A stretch of DNA of 64,000 bases from Gavia stellata (GCF_030936135.1 NC_082612.1:18385734-18449733), one strand, 5' to 3'. Numbered from the stretch's first letter, positions 50,011 through 58,640 are shown. Program-made: numbers and translations. The notes: generated by a model from the sequence alone, not told the origin.

Positions 50011-51310
50011 GGAGGGAGAGGGAGAAGGGAAAAAGGGGGAAAGACAGAAGGAGAAAGAAAGGAAAAGAAAAGAAAGGGAAAGGGAAAGGGAAAGGGAAAG
50101 GGAAAGGGAAGGGAAGGGAAGGGAAGGGAAGGGAAGGGAAGGGAAGGGAAGGAAAGGAAAGGAAAGGAAAGGAAAGGAAAGGAAAGGAAAGGAAAGGGAA
50201 AAGGGGAAAAGAAAAAATAAAAAAGAAAAATTAAAAAAAGAAAAATTAAAAAAGAAAAATTAAAAAAGAAAAATTAAAAAAGAAAAATTAAAAAAAAAAG
50301 AAAAACAAAAAAGAAAAACAGAAAAGAAAAAGAAAAAGAAAAACAGAAAAGAAAAAGAAAAAGAAAAAGAAAAAGAAAAAGAAAAAGAAAAAGAAAAAGA
50401 AAAAGAAAAAGAAAAAGAAAAAGAGAGGGAGTGGGGTATGTGAATAGATAAAGACAGAGAGAAAAAGGGGGGGAAAGAGAAACGAAAAGAGAATGAAAAA
50501 TAACACGAGCGAGAAGGGAAAGGAAAAAGAAAGTGGAAAAAGAAAAAGGAGAAGGAAAAAGAAAAATAAAAAGGAGAAGGAAAAAGAAAAAGGAAAAGGA
50601 GAAGGAAAAAGAAAAAGGAAAAGGAGAAGGAAAAAGAAAAAGGAAAAGGAGAAGGAAAAAGAAAAAGGAAAAGGAGAAGGAAAAAGAAAAAGGAAAAGGA
50701 AAAGGAGAAGGAAAAAGAAAAAGGAAAAGGAGAAGGAAAAAGAAAAAGGAAAAGGAGAAGGAAAAAGAAAAAGAAAAATAAAAAGGAGAAGGAAAAAGAA
50801 AAAGAAAAATAAAAAGGAGAAGGAAAAAGAAAAAGAAAAATAAAAAGGAGAAGGAAAAATAAAAAGGAGAAGGAAAAAGAAAAAGGCGAAGGAAAAAGAA
50901 AAAGGAGAAGGAAAAAGAAAAAGGAGAAGGAAAAAGAAAAAGGAGAAGGAAAAAGAAAAAGGAGAAGAAAAAAGAAAAAGGAGAAGGAAAAAGAAAAAGA
51001 AAAAGGAGAAGGAAAAAGAAGCCTGAAAAGAAAGGGAAAAGGAAAAAGCAAAGGAAAAGGCAAAGCAAAAGGCAAAGCAATGGAAAAAGGAGGGGGAAAA
51101 GGAGGTGAAAAAGGGAAAGGACTTGGTGATCTTACAGGTCTTTTCCAACCTTAGTGATTCTGTGAAAGGAAAAAGGGAAAGGAAAACGGGAAAAGGAAAA
51201 CGGGGAAGGGGAAAGCGGGGAAGGGGAAAGCGGGGAAGGGGAAAGGAGCGGAGAAGAGAGAAGAGGGGAAGGCAAAGGGAAGCAAAGGAGCGCGGAGGAG
51301 AGGAGGCGAG
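50011..51310 (+). repeat. 1.3-kb polypurine satellite tract
   Basis: The plus strand is almost wholly A and G. Sub-blocks follow in order: GGGAAA units (50073-50104), GGGAA (50105-50150), GGAAA (50150-50195), AAAAATTAAAAAAG units (50219-50290), AAAAAG (50320-50425), a 17-19-bp unit GGAGAAGGAAAAAGAAAAA (50550-51020), then GGGGAAGGGGAAAGC units (51200-51245). A CR1 tail interrupts it at 51119-51164. Poly-Lys and poly-Phe/Ser frames here are artefacts. Such tracts can form triplex DNA. It ends about 585 bases before the NKX6-1 ATG. Confidence 0.93.
51119..51164 (+). mobile_element. 46-bp CR1 3' tail inside the polypurine tract
   Basis: GACTTGGTGATCTTACAGGT followed by CTTTTCCAACCTTAGTGATTC and TGTG is the terminal CR1 3' UTR sequence, flanked on both sides by GA-rich repeats. 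It is the only non-purine block of that length in the tract. Confidence 0.88.
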
Positions 51311-51894
51311 AGCGAAGTTGGCGCTCGGCGGGCGCGGCGCGGGTGGGCAGGGCCGCCCGCCGCCCCGCCCCGCCCCCGCCCGCCGCCGCCGCCGCCGCGC
51401 CCGCCGCCGCTGCCGGCCGTGCCCCCGCTAAAGGAGGCAGGGAGCGGGGCGGCGCGGCAGTGCGCCCCGAGCCGCGCCCGCGCCCGCAGCCCCGGCAGGC
51501 AGGCAGGCAGCGGGAGCAGCGCCGGCAGGGATGCGGGGCGCCGGGGAGGCGGCAGGGGCGGCCCCCGCGCCGCTGTGAGCCCCCGGCTCCGCGCGGGCAC
51601 AGGGAGGAGGTATATCCGCGCGTACGCAGGGGCGTGCGCGTATACGCCTGTACAGACGCCCGCCGGCAGCAGCCCCGCCGTCCTCCCCGGAGCGGCCGCC
51701 CCGGCGCAGCCCTGATGCCCGGCGGGGCGGCGGGGCCGCCGCTCGGGCGCGCAGCTCCCCGCTAGAGGCGGCGGCCCCCGCGGGCTGGATGCGCGGCGCC
51801 GCTGCGGGCGGCACCCCCGGGCCGGCCGCCGGGGCCCCGCGGTGCTAGGGGCCGGCCGGGCCCCCCGGCCCGGCCCGGCGGCGGCGGCGCGGGG

Positions 51895-52510
51895 ATGCTG
51901 GCGCTGGGGCAGATGGACGGCGCGCCCCGGCCGGGCGCCTTCCTGCTGGGCAGCCCGCCGCTGGCCGCCCTGCACAGCATGGCCGAGATGAAGGCGCCGC
52001 TGTACCCCGCGTACCCCCTGCCCGCCGGGCCCGCCTCCTCCTCCTCCGCCTCCGCCTCGCCCGCCTCCGCCTCGCCCTCGCCGCCGCTCGGCTCCCCCGG
52101 CCTCAAGGCACCCGCCGCCGCCGCCGCCGCCGCCGCCGCGGGCGGGCTCTCGGCGCTGGGCTCGGCCCCGCCGCAGCTCTCGGCCGCCACCCCGCACGGC
52201 ATCAACGACATCCTCAGCCGGCCCTCCATGCCGCTGCCGGCCGCCGCGCTCGCCTCCGCCTCGCCCTCCGCCTCCTCGGCGGCCCCCGCCGGGCTGCTGG
52301 CCGGGCTGCCCCGCTTCGGCAGCCTCAGCCCCCCGCCGCCGCCGCCGCCCGCCCTCTACTTCAGCCCCGGCGCCGCCGCTGCCGCCGCCGCCGTGGCCGC
52401 CGGGCGCTACCCCAAGCCGCTGGCCGAGCTGCCGGGCCGGACGCCCATCTTCTGGCCGGGGGTGATGCAGAGCCCGCCCTGGAGGGACGCCCGCCTCGCC
52501 TGCGCCCCCC
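51895..52510 (+). CDS. NKX6-1: NKX6-1 exon 1
   Basis: 205 codons plus one base. It starts [11 protein letters not shown] and contains [22 protein letters not shown], a poly-Ala run near residues 71-83, [18 protein letters not shown], a PPPPPP tract and [18 protein letters not shown]. It ends [10 protein letters not shown] plus the first base of His206. The donor is CCCC/GTGAGT. The low-complexity runs differ from human, where the Ser/Ala tracts are longer. Confidence 0.96.
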
Positions 52511-54537
52511 GTGAGTAGCCCGCGGGGCGGGGAAGGGGGGGGGGGGAACGGGCCCGCGGAGCCGCGCCGGGAGGGCGCTCCCGCCGCTGCGGAGCCCCCG
52601 CGCCCCGGCACGGCGGTGAGGGGCTCCCGGGTCCCCCCAGCCCCGGGCGGGGGGGGGGCTGCCTTTGCCTCGCCGCCCTGTGGGTTGGTTTGCGAAGCGC
52701 GCGTCGCTCTCTCCCTGCCCCTCGCTCGGCGCGGAACCCCCTAAAACGGGGGGGGGGGGGGGGGGGGTCAGCGGCGAAAAGGGGAGCCCGCGCGGGGGAG
52801 GGCGGCCGCCCCGCCGGGGGCTCCCGGGGCCGCTTTTAGGGGCGCGCCCAAAGTTGCCCCGCGCGGGACTTGGCCGCTGGGCAGTGGCCGCAGCTTTTCC
52901 AGCAAACGCTGCCGGTTGCCCGGGGAAGGAGTTTTCCGTCCTTGGAGGAAAAAGCAGCGGGGGGAGGCGGGAGGCCGCCTTGGCCGGGCAGCAGTTTCCT
53001 TCCACCCCCCCCCCCCCGCGGAGAGACCCCCCCCCGGTCCCCCGGGGCCGCTTGAGAGCGAAGCGCTTTCCCGAAGCCGTCGATTAACGTCCGTGCCTTC
53101 CCTTTCTCTCCCCCCCCCCGCCAGATCAAGGCTCAATTTTGCTGGATAAGGACGGGAAGAGAAAGCATACCAGACCCACTTTTTCTGGCCAGCAGATTTT
53201 CGCCCTGGAAAAGACTTTCGAGCAGACGAAATACCTGGCGGGCCCGGAGCGAGCCCGGCTGGCCTATTCCTTGGGGATGACGGAGAGCCAAGTCAAGGTG
53301 AGAGGAGCGGCTCCCGCACGCAGCGGTGCGGGGCTGGGGGAGCTCCGGCCGGGGAACAAAAGGGGCCCCCGCTGCGGGGACCGGTTCCCTCCCCGGTGGC
53401 CGAGCCCGCGGGCGCACGGCGGGGGTTCCCCCGGCAGCTACCAGCGATCCGCCCTTCGTTACCGCCCGGGGGGGGCGAGAGGGATTATTTTAAAGCGTAT
53501 CTTATTTAAACACCACCCCCCCAAAAAAAAAAAAAAAAACCCAAAAAAAACCCCAACAAGACAGCAACCAAAGCCCAGCGAGAGTGAGAAGCCCGGTGCG
53601 TTCAGCCTGAACGCCACGGGGGTGGGCGCCGTGCTGGAAAGCGCGGGGAGGGGGACTTTGGGTGGGGGGGTGAGGGTGCAGCGTCTCCCACCCACACCCC
53701 CCCCAAAACCGCCTGTGGGACCGTCGCGCCCCAAACTCGATGTTTCTCAGTTAAACTCCGAGCTGTGGGCAAGGCGGGGGGGGGGGGGGGGGGTGAGGAG
53801 TGGGGAGACCGGGCTGAGCCCTGCGGGGCCGTGCCGGGGGGGGCGTCCGCCCCGTCCGCGGGCGCGGAGGTGGGCTCGGGCCGAGGGGCCTCTCGGCGGT
53901 GCTGACGCTTTCGGAGGGAGCTGGAGCCCCTCCTTTGTCACTGCTAACATGTCCCGATGGCTGCCAATAAATTATGGCAGCCCCCCCGCAGTGAAAATAC
54001 CCCCCCCCCCGGCAGTGCCCTGCCCGAGAATAGATACGTCTGGCGGGGAGGGGGCGGCGGGGGAAGGAGTCAGCCCCAAATGGGGGGGGGGGGTGTCCCC
54101 CCGGGGCAGGGAGAGCCCCGGGTCCGCCGCGGCCCTCGGCGGGGTGGGGGGGGGGTCTGTTCGCCCGCTGTTCGTGGCGGGAGGGGCGGCTCCGGCTGCG
54201 GGGAGCGCGGGGCCGGGGGAACGGGGGGGTCCCCGCCGGAGGGGGCGGCGGGGCCGGTGGTGGTGACGGTGGCGGCGGGGCCAGGTCTGGTTCCAGAACC
54301 GCCGGACCAAGTGGCGAAAGAAACACGCGGCGGAGATGGCGACGGCGAAGAAGAAGCAGGACTCGGAGACGGAGCGGCTGAAGGGAACCTCGGAGAACGA
54401 GGAGGAGGACGACGACTACAACAAGCCCCTGGACCCCAACTCGGATGACGAGAAGATCACGCAGCTGCTGAAGAAACACAAGCCGGGGGGGGGGGGGGCT
54501 CCTGCTGCACCCCCCCGAGGGGGAGGCCTCCGCCTAG
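51895..54537 (+). CDS. NKX6-1: NKX6-1, NK6 homeobox transcription factor, 3 exons, apparent frameshift near the C-terminus
   Basis: A nuclear homeodomain repressor needed for pancreatic beta-cell and ventral spinal cord motor neuron fate. Exons 51895-52510, 53125-53297 and 54285-54537 join in phase. Features are MLALGQMDG start; Ser/Ala/Pro-rich tracts; eh1-like GINDIL at 102-107 (Groucho/TLE binding); NK-type [11 protein letters not shown] at 181-191; homeodomain 218-277 with R222, W265, F266, N268; and an acidic C-terminus ([20 protein letters not shown]). In a 14-G run at 54485-54498 the frame shifts. The conserved LLLH tail with TAG at 54535 is reached only in the +1 frame; as written, translation runs to TAG at 54585. 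Without the shift the protein would be about 346 residues (human 367). A homopolymer miscall is most likely. Confidence 0.95.
52748..52767 (+). repeat. 20-G homopolymer in NKX6-1 intron 1
   Basis: An uninterrupted run of 20 G. Other runs around NKX6-1 are 53776-53793 (18 G, intron 2), 54896-54912 (17 G, 3' flank), about 55455-55471 (G) and about 55768-55787 (C). Confidence 0.9.
53125..53297 (+). CDS. NKX6-1: NKX6-1 exon 2 (homeodomain helices 1-2)
   Basis: It completes His206 and encodes residues to 263: [53 protein letters not shown]. It is identical to human NKX6-1 as far as I recall. The acceptor is CCCGCCAG and the donor AAG/GTGAGA. Confidence 0.97.
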
Positions 54538-54587
54538 CCCGCCCCGCCCGCCGCCGCGCTCGGAGATGTACAGATCTATTTTTCTAG
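54285..54587 (+). CDS. NKX6-1: NKX6-1 exon 3 (recognition helix, acidic tail; read as written)
   Basis: It begins [20 protein letters not shown] and continues through [20 protein letters not shown] and ITQLLKKHK. After Lys at 54480-54482 comes CCG, then 13 more G. In the written frame the tail is an arginine-rich string ending at 54587. One base over, it reads [12 protein letters not shown] and stops at 54537, matching the human GGLLLHASEPE tail. The end coordinate here is that of the uncorrected frame. Confidence 0.9.
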   Translation, partial: VWFQNRRTKWRKKHAAEMATAKKKQDSETERLKGTSENEEEDDDYNKPLDPNSDDEKITQLLKKHKPGGGGAPAAPPRGGGLRLARPARRRARRCTDLFF

Positions 54588-54788
54588 ACTCTACGCGCCC
54601 GGGAGGAGGAGGAGGAAGAGGAAGAAGCCGGGCGGGGGGGCCACCAGAGAGGACTACGGCGGAGCGGGCCCCCGGCGGGCGCGCCCGTTCCCCCACCGCC
54701 GCCGCGTGTTATTGTAGGGTCGCGGGCGGCGGGGGCTGCCCCGGGCCGGGCCCGCTCCCGGCGGTGCGGCCGTTGCCGACTCTTTGTA

Positions 54789-54794
54789 AATAAA
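54789..54794 (+). terminator. NKX6-1: NKX6-1 polyadenylation signal
   Basis: AATAAA in the context TTTGTAAATAAACC, about 250 bases after the conserved stop at 54537. It is followed by a TG-containing, then AT-rich stretch. No other AATAAA is seen between the stop and the assembly gap. It implies a short 3' UTR. Confidence 0.75.
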
Positions 54795-55041
54795 CCCCGA
54801 GGCCGCGCGACCGTAGGCGTTGCTTACTGTGAATATTTAAAATGTAAAATACCTTCTTTTGGGGGTTGGGGTTGGTTTTCCTTTTCTACGGCGGAGGGGG
54901 GGGGGGGGGGGGCGGCACCGGAGCACCGGGACGGGCGACAACGGGACCCCCGAGGAAAAAAAAAACCAAACCACCCCCGGTCCCTCCCGCAGCGGCCCCG
55001 CCTGCTATTTATTAGTATTTTTGAAGCGCTTTCTGTTGCGA

Positions 55042-55241
55042 NNNNNNNNNNNNNNNNNNNNNNNNNNNNNNNNNNNNNNNNNNNNNNNNNNNNNNNNNNN
55101 NNNNNNNNNNNNNNNNNNNNNNNNNNNNNNNNNNNNNNNNNNNNNNNNNNNNNNNNNNNNNNNNNNNNNNNNNNNNNNNNNNNNNNNNNNNNNNNNNNNN
55201 NNNNNNNNNNNNNNNNNNNNNNNNNNNNNNNNNNNNNNNNN
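55042..55241. other. Assembly gap, 200 N
   Basis: Exactly 200 N, a conventional fixed-length placeholder, so the true size is unknown. It lies in very GC-rich, homopolymer-rich sequence about 250 bases beyond the NKX6-1 poly(A) signal. Reading frames crossing it are meaningless. Confidence 0.99.
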
Positions 55242-56510
55242 TTCCGGGGCCAGCCCCGGCCGCCCGTACCCCGCTCCCGGCCGGCAGCTGCTGCCCGCGG
55301 GAGACACGCGGATGCGGGATGGATGCGGGACGCGTGGACGCGGGCAGGATCTGCCCCGCCGCGCCGCAGGGCCCCCGAGGCCGGCAAACCGGGGCTGCGG
55401 GGGGGGGACGGACGGGGTGTCCCCCCGCGGGGTAACGATGTGGCCGCTCCTGTGGGGGGGGGGGGGGGGGGTGTCCCCGTCCGCATGGGCACTGTCACCC
55501 GGTCCCCGACAGCTCCTCCACCAGCGCTGTCACAACCCCGAGGCCTTCGGGCTCTTTCACCCCGCACCCCACCCGAGCCCCCCGGCCCGGGGGGTGCCCG
55601 GCCCGATGGGGTGGGGACAGCCCGAGCTTGGTGGCGAGCGCTGACCTCTCCCACCCGTCCCCTCCCGCCTGCTCCCCCGTTACGAGCTCCCGAAATCCCG
55701 TTATCGTTCCTCTCTCCCCAGGGAGGTCAAGTCGTGACGCCTCCCGCCCCGAGCACACGCCGTTCCCCCCCCCCCCCCCCCCCCCCCTTCCCCCGTTTGC
55801 CGCCGCGATCTCGTTTCGTGCGAAGCTTTTCGGTAGAACCCGCCGCGGGGCTTTGCCCTCGGCACCCCCCCCCCCGCCACCTCGGGACACGAATCGTCCC
55901 GCACCCCGGAGAACCCGGGCTTGAAAATGCGGGTTGGGGGGGGCTTTCACCCCCGGCCCCGCACCCCCCCTCCCAGCTCCCTTCCCGCACCGAGGCCGCC
56001 GGGGAGAGCGAGAGACAGGCGCTGCGGGGGGGGGTCGGGGACCGCACTCGGAGCCTCCGTGACCGCACGCGAATTAATAAATAAAATTCCCTGCCGCCTC
56101 TTAATTGCAGCCCCGCGTTCCCTTTCTGCACCCACAGGTATTTTCCAGATACATATTTCTGGCGGCGTTTACCCGGAAAGTCTCCGGGAGGGACTCAAAA
56201 CATTTGCCGGGGAGCGGCGGGCACCCCGCCCCGCACCCCGCACCCCCGCACCCCGCACCCCGCCGGGGCTCCGCGCTCCCGCAAACGCGCTTCAGAAGAA
56301 GAAAGTTCTTTCCGCCACAAGAGCCCGGGCAGTACCCGGCGCAGCGCTCCGCGTCCCCCGGGGCTCCCAGCCCTGCCCAGCCGCCCGGGGCCGCAGGCGG
56401 AGCCGCGGGGGCCGCTCGGTGCCCGCGCGCTGCCCTCCGGTGCGGGGCGGGCTGCGGGCAGCGCCTGCGGGGACAGCCGGCTGCCGCACACGCGAGTGCA
56501 TCCCTGTAAC
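55242..56510. other. GC-rich 3' flank of NKX6-1
   Basis: CpG-rich sequence with G and C homopolymers and short CCCGCACC repeats at about 56221-56265. No gene was recognised. An AT-rich break at 56068-56110 interrupts it. Confidence 0.5.
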
Positions 56511-56846
56511 AACGTCCTCGATCATTTATTAAAAGTCGTGTCAAGCGAGCCCGTATAATTCATCTTTATGCAAATACATCAATGTCAAGCCATTAGTGTA
56601 TTGCTGTTTTTTTTTTTTTTTATTAAAGTGCATTCTTTTTAATTCAGCTCGGTAAAATACGAGCCCTATTGCTCAAGAATTATAGCAACTATTAGAGTAA
56701 CATATGGGCAACATGCACTCAGAAAATAAAAATCAACAGATAAAGTGGCAGGGTCACAACGGGGAGCAAACACTTAACAAAATGGCAGCGGGGGTAATAG
56801 ATTTTCCTTAGGAGGAACCCGCCGGAGCGAGAGCGGGGCGGCCCTG
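56511..56846. other. AT-rich block downstream of NKX6-1
   Basis: An abrupt change from over 70 percent GC to AT-rich sequence with an 18-T run at about 56607-56624 and several TAAT/ATTA cores. No coding potential was seen. Confidence 0.45.
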
Positions 56847-57093
56847 CCCGCAGCCTGGAGCCCGCAGCCTGAAGCCCGCAGCCTGGAGTCCGCAGCCCTG
56901 AGCCCGCAGCCTGGAGCCCGAAGCCCGCAGCCTGGAGCCCGCAGCCCGGACCCCGCAGCCCGAAACCCGAAGCCCGCAGCCCTGACCCCGCAGCCCTGAG
57001 CCCGCAGCCCGGAGCCCGCAGCCTGGAGCCCGCAGCCCTGAGCCCGCAGCCTGAAACCCGCAGCCCGGAGCCCGCAGCCTGGACCCCGCAGCC
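56847..57093. repeat. 14-bp minisatellite downstream of NKX6-1
   Basis: Sixteen units of CCCGCAGCCTGGAG-like 14-mers, two 7-bp half units (CCCGAAG) and a 9-base partial unit together account exactly for the 247 bases. The half units show that the 14-mer is itself a dimer of diverged 7-mers. Open frames across it (Gly-Leu-Arg-Ala repeats) are artefacts. Confidence 0.95.
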
Positions 57094-57189
57094 ATCCCCG
57101 CCCGGCCCCGGCCCCTTCCCCGCGGAGCCCTGCCCCACCGCCCCGCACCTCCGCCCCGCACACTCCCCCCCCCCCCCCCCCCCCGCCCC

Positions 57190-57660
57190 AGCTATCCCGG
57201 ATTTAATGAGAGAGTTGCCCACATCCTCATCACCCCAGCACGGTAATTGAGCAGATCTATTAACTTGTTACACTAGATTTGTTTAAAGAGACTATTACAC
57301 AGTCATTTAATCAATTTGTTACACTGGAGGTCCTGACTTATGAGACACTTGCCGTATGATTCCTTAATGACTGAATTAATTTGTTTTAATAACACCAACA
57401 TTGTGTACAAGCACATTTCGAGAAATGTAATTTTGGAGACGGAACAGTCCAATGCTTCATCTGATTAGGTCTTTTCTATGGTTTATCAAAGTCGGGAGTT
57501 GCCGTCATAAACTGCATGTATGGGGTATTTTTCTTTTTTATAGCGTCATTAATTTAATATGGATCATTAGTTCTTTATACACACGCATGTTCTGACAAAC
57601 GCACCCAATGAATAATGCACCTAATGTGGTTGGGCTCAAATGCATCACGCCGTAAACAGA
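57190..57660. promoter_or_regulatory. AT-rich block with dense homeodomain-type sites, possible enhancer
   Basis: A 470-base AT-rich block sits between GC-rich minisatellite and GC-rich sequence. It contains many TAAT/ATTA cores (57243, 57307, 57364-57385, 57548-57556) and two copies of TTGTTACACT 51 bases apart (57265-57274 and 57316-57325). It has no coding potential. The composition and position suggest a conserved developmental enhancer, but conservation cannot be tested here. Confidence 0.3.
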
Positions 57661-58065
57661 AACTGCCGCGCGGGAAAGAACGAGAAATAAAAATCCCGTC
57701 AATTAACACCGCAGCCGCGCTGCTCCCCGCAGCTTACCGCGGAGGGGCCGCGCTCCCCCCGCCACCCCCGGGGCGCAGCCCCGGTTAAGGTTATATCCCC
57801 AGAGCAGGAGGAGAAATCCGCTTTTGCTCCTGATGGAAGCTGCCGCCTGCGGAATAAATGTAAAGAAAGACGAAGGGCCCCGAGAAAAGGAACTTGATGG
57901 TATCGATTATGTAAAATAATCGCCGCGGTACAAGTGGGGATGTGTTACGCAGAGCCGGCGTCTAAGGTCGGGCTTAAAGGAGGGAGCAGCCTCGAAAAAC
58001 GCTTCGGGAACGGCCACGCAGCCACGGTGACGGGCGCTAACATCGCTAGCGGGGACGGTGACAAC
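57661..58065. other. Mixed-composition spacer
   Basis: GC-rich then mixed sequence with no recognised gene or repeat. Confidence 0.4.
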
Positions 58066-58133
58066 GGGCGGGGCGCGGCACCCACGGGCGGGGCGCGGCA
58101 CCCACGGGCGCGGCGGGGCACCCACGGGCGGGT
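58066..58133. repeat. 20-bp GC-rich tandem repeat
   Basis: About 3.4 units of CCCACGGGCGGGGCGCGGCA, the last one slightly rearranged. Confidence 0.85.
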
Positions 58134-58219
58134 TCGCCGAGGCGGCAGGCAGCCAGAACCGGGGAGGGGGGGCTGAGCTGTTCCTCCGGCCCAGGGGCTG
58201 CGGTGCTGCTGCGGGCTGG

Positions 58220-58640
58220 GCAGCCGCGTGTGCCCCACGCGGGGTGGGTGGCAGCCGCGTGTGCCCCACGCGGGACGGGTGGCAGCCGCGTGTGCCCCAC
58301 GCAGGGTGGGTGGCAGCTGGGTGTGCCCCATGCGGGGCGGGTGGCAGCTGCGTGTCCCCCACGCCAGACGGGTGGCAGCCACGTGTCCCCCACTCAGGAC
58401 GGGTGGCAGCCGCGTGTGCCCCACGCGGGGTGGGTGGCAGCCGCGTGTGCCCCACGCGGGGTGGGTGGCAGCCGGGTGTGCCCCACGCGGGGTGGGTGGC
58501 AGCTGCGTGTCCCCCACGCCAGACGGGTGGCAGCCACATGTCCCCCACTCAGGATGGGTGGCAGCCACATATGCCCCATGCAGGACCGGTGGCAGCCACG
58601 TGTGCCCCGCACGGGACGGGTGGCAGCCGGGCGTGCGTAG
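58220..58640. repeat. 31-bp minisatellite
   Basis: About 13.5 tandem copies of a 31-bp unit with core GTGTGCCCCACGCGGGGTGG followed by GTGGCAGCCGC. Copies differ at a few positions, and two variant types alternate (GTGCCCCACGCGGG and GTCCCCCACGCCAGA). Since 31 is not divisible by three, the same repeat peptide appears in all frames and both strands, producing long false open frames up to 237 codons. Confidence 0.96.

Larger units (their letters stand above)
51310..56510. promoter_or_regulatory. NKX6-1: Large CpG island covering NKX6-1
   Basis: Over 5 kb of very GC-rich, CpG-rich DNA spans the promoter, all three exons, both introns and 3' flank of NKX6-1, as is usual for Polycomb-regulated developmental homeobox genes. 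The promoter and 5' UTR must lie in about 51310-51894. A GTATAT at 51609-51614 is a weak TATA candidate only. Several G or C runs of 14-20 bases lie within. Confidence 0.7.

Noticed and set aside
50260-51148. Phe/Ser-rich open frames up to 286 codons on the minus strand and Lys/Glu-rich ones on the plus strand
   Set aside because: Direct translation of the polypurine/polypyrimidine satellite. No domain, no start context, and equally open in several frames.
51151-52611. 486-codon minus-strand frame opposite NKX6-1 exon 1
   Set aside because: Shadow of the GC-rich coding exon; Gly/Arg/Ala-rich low complexity with no family resemblance.
53139-54266. 375-codon open frame containing homeodomain sequence
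   Set aside because: It is NKX6-1 exon 2 read through its GTGAG donor into intron 2. The homeodomain continues in exon 3 at 54285 in perfect phase.
54824-55654. Open frames crossing the N gap
   Set aside because: They contain about 66 unknown residues, so the frame is not real evidence.
56719-57222. Gly-Leu-Arg-Ala repeat frames of 117-167 codons
   Set aside because: Artefact of the 14-bp minisatellite; no conserved motif.
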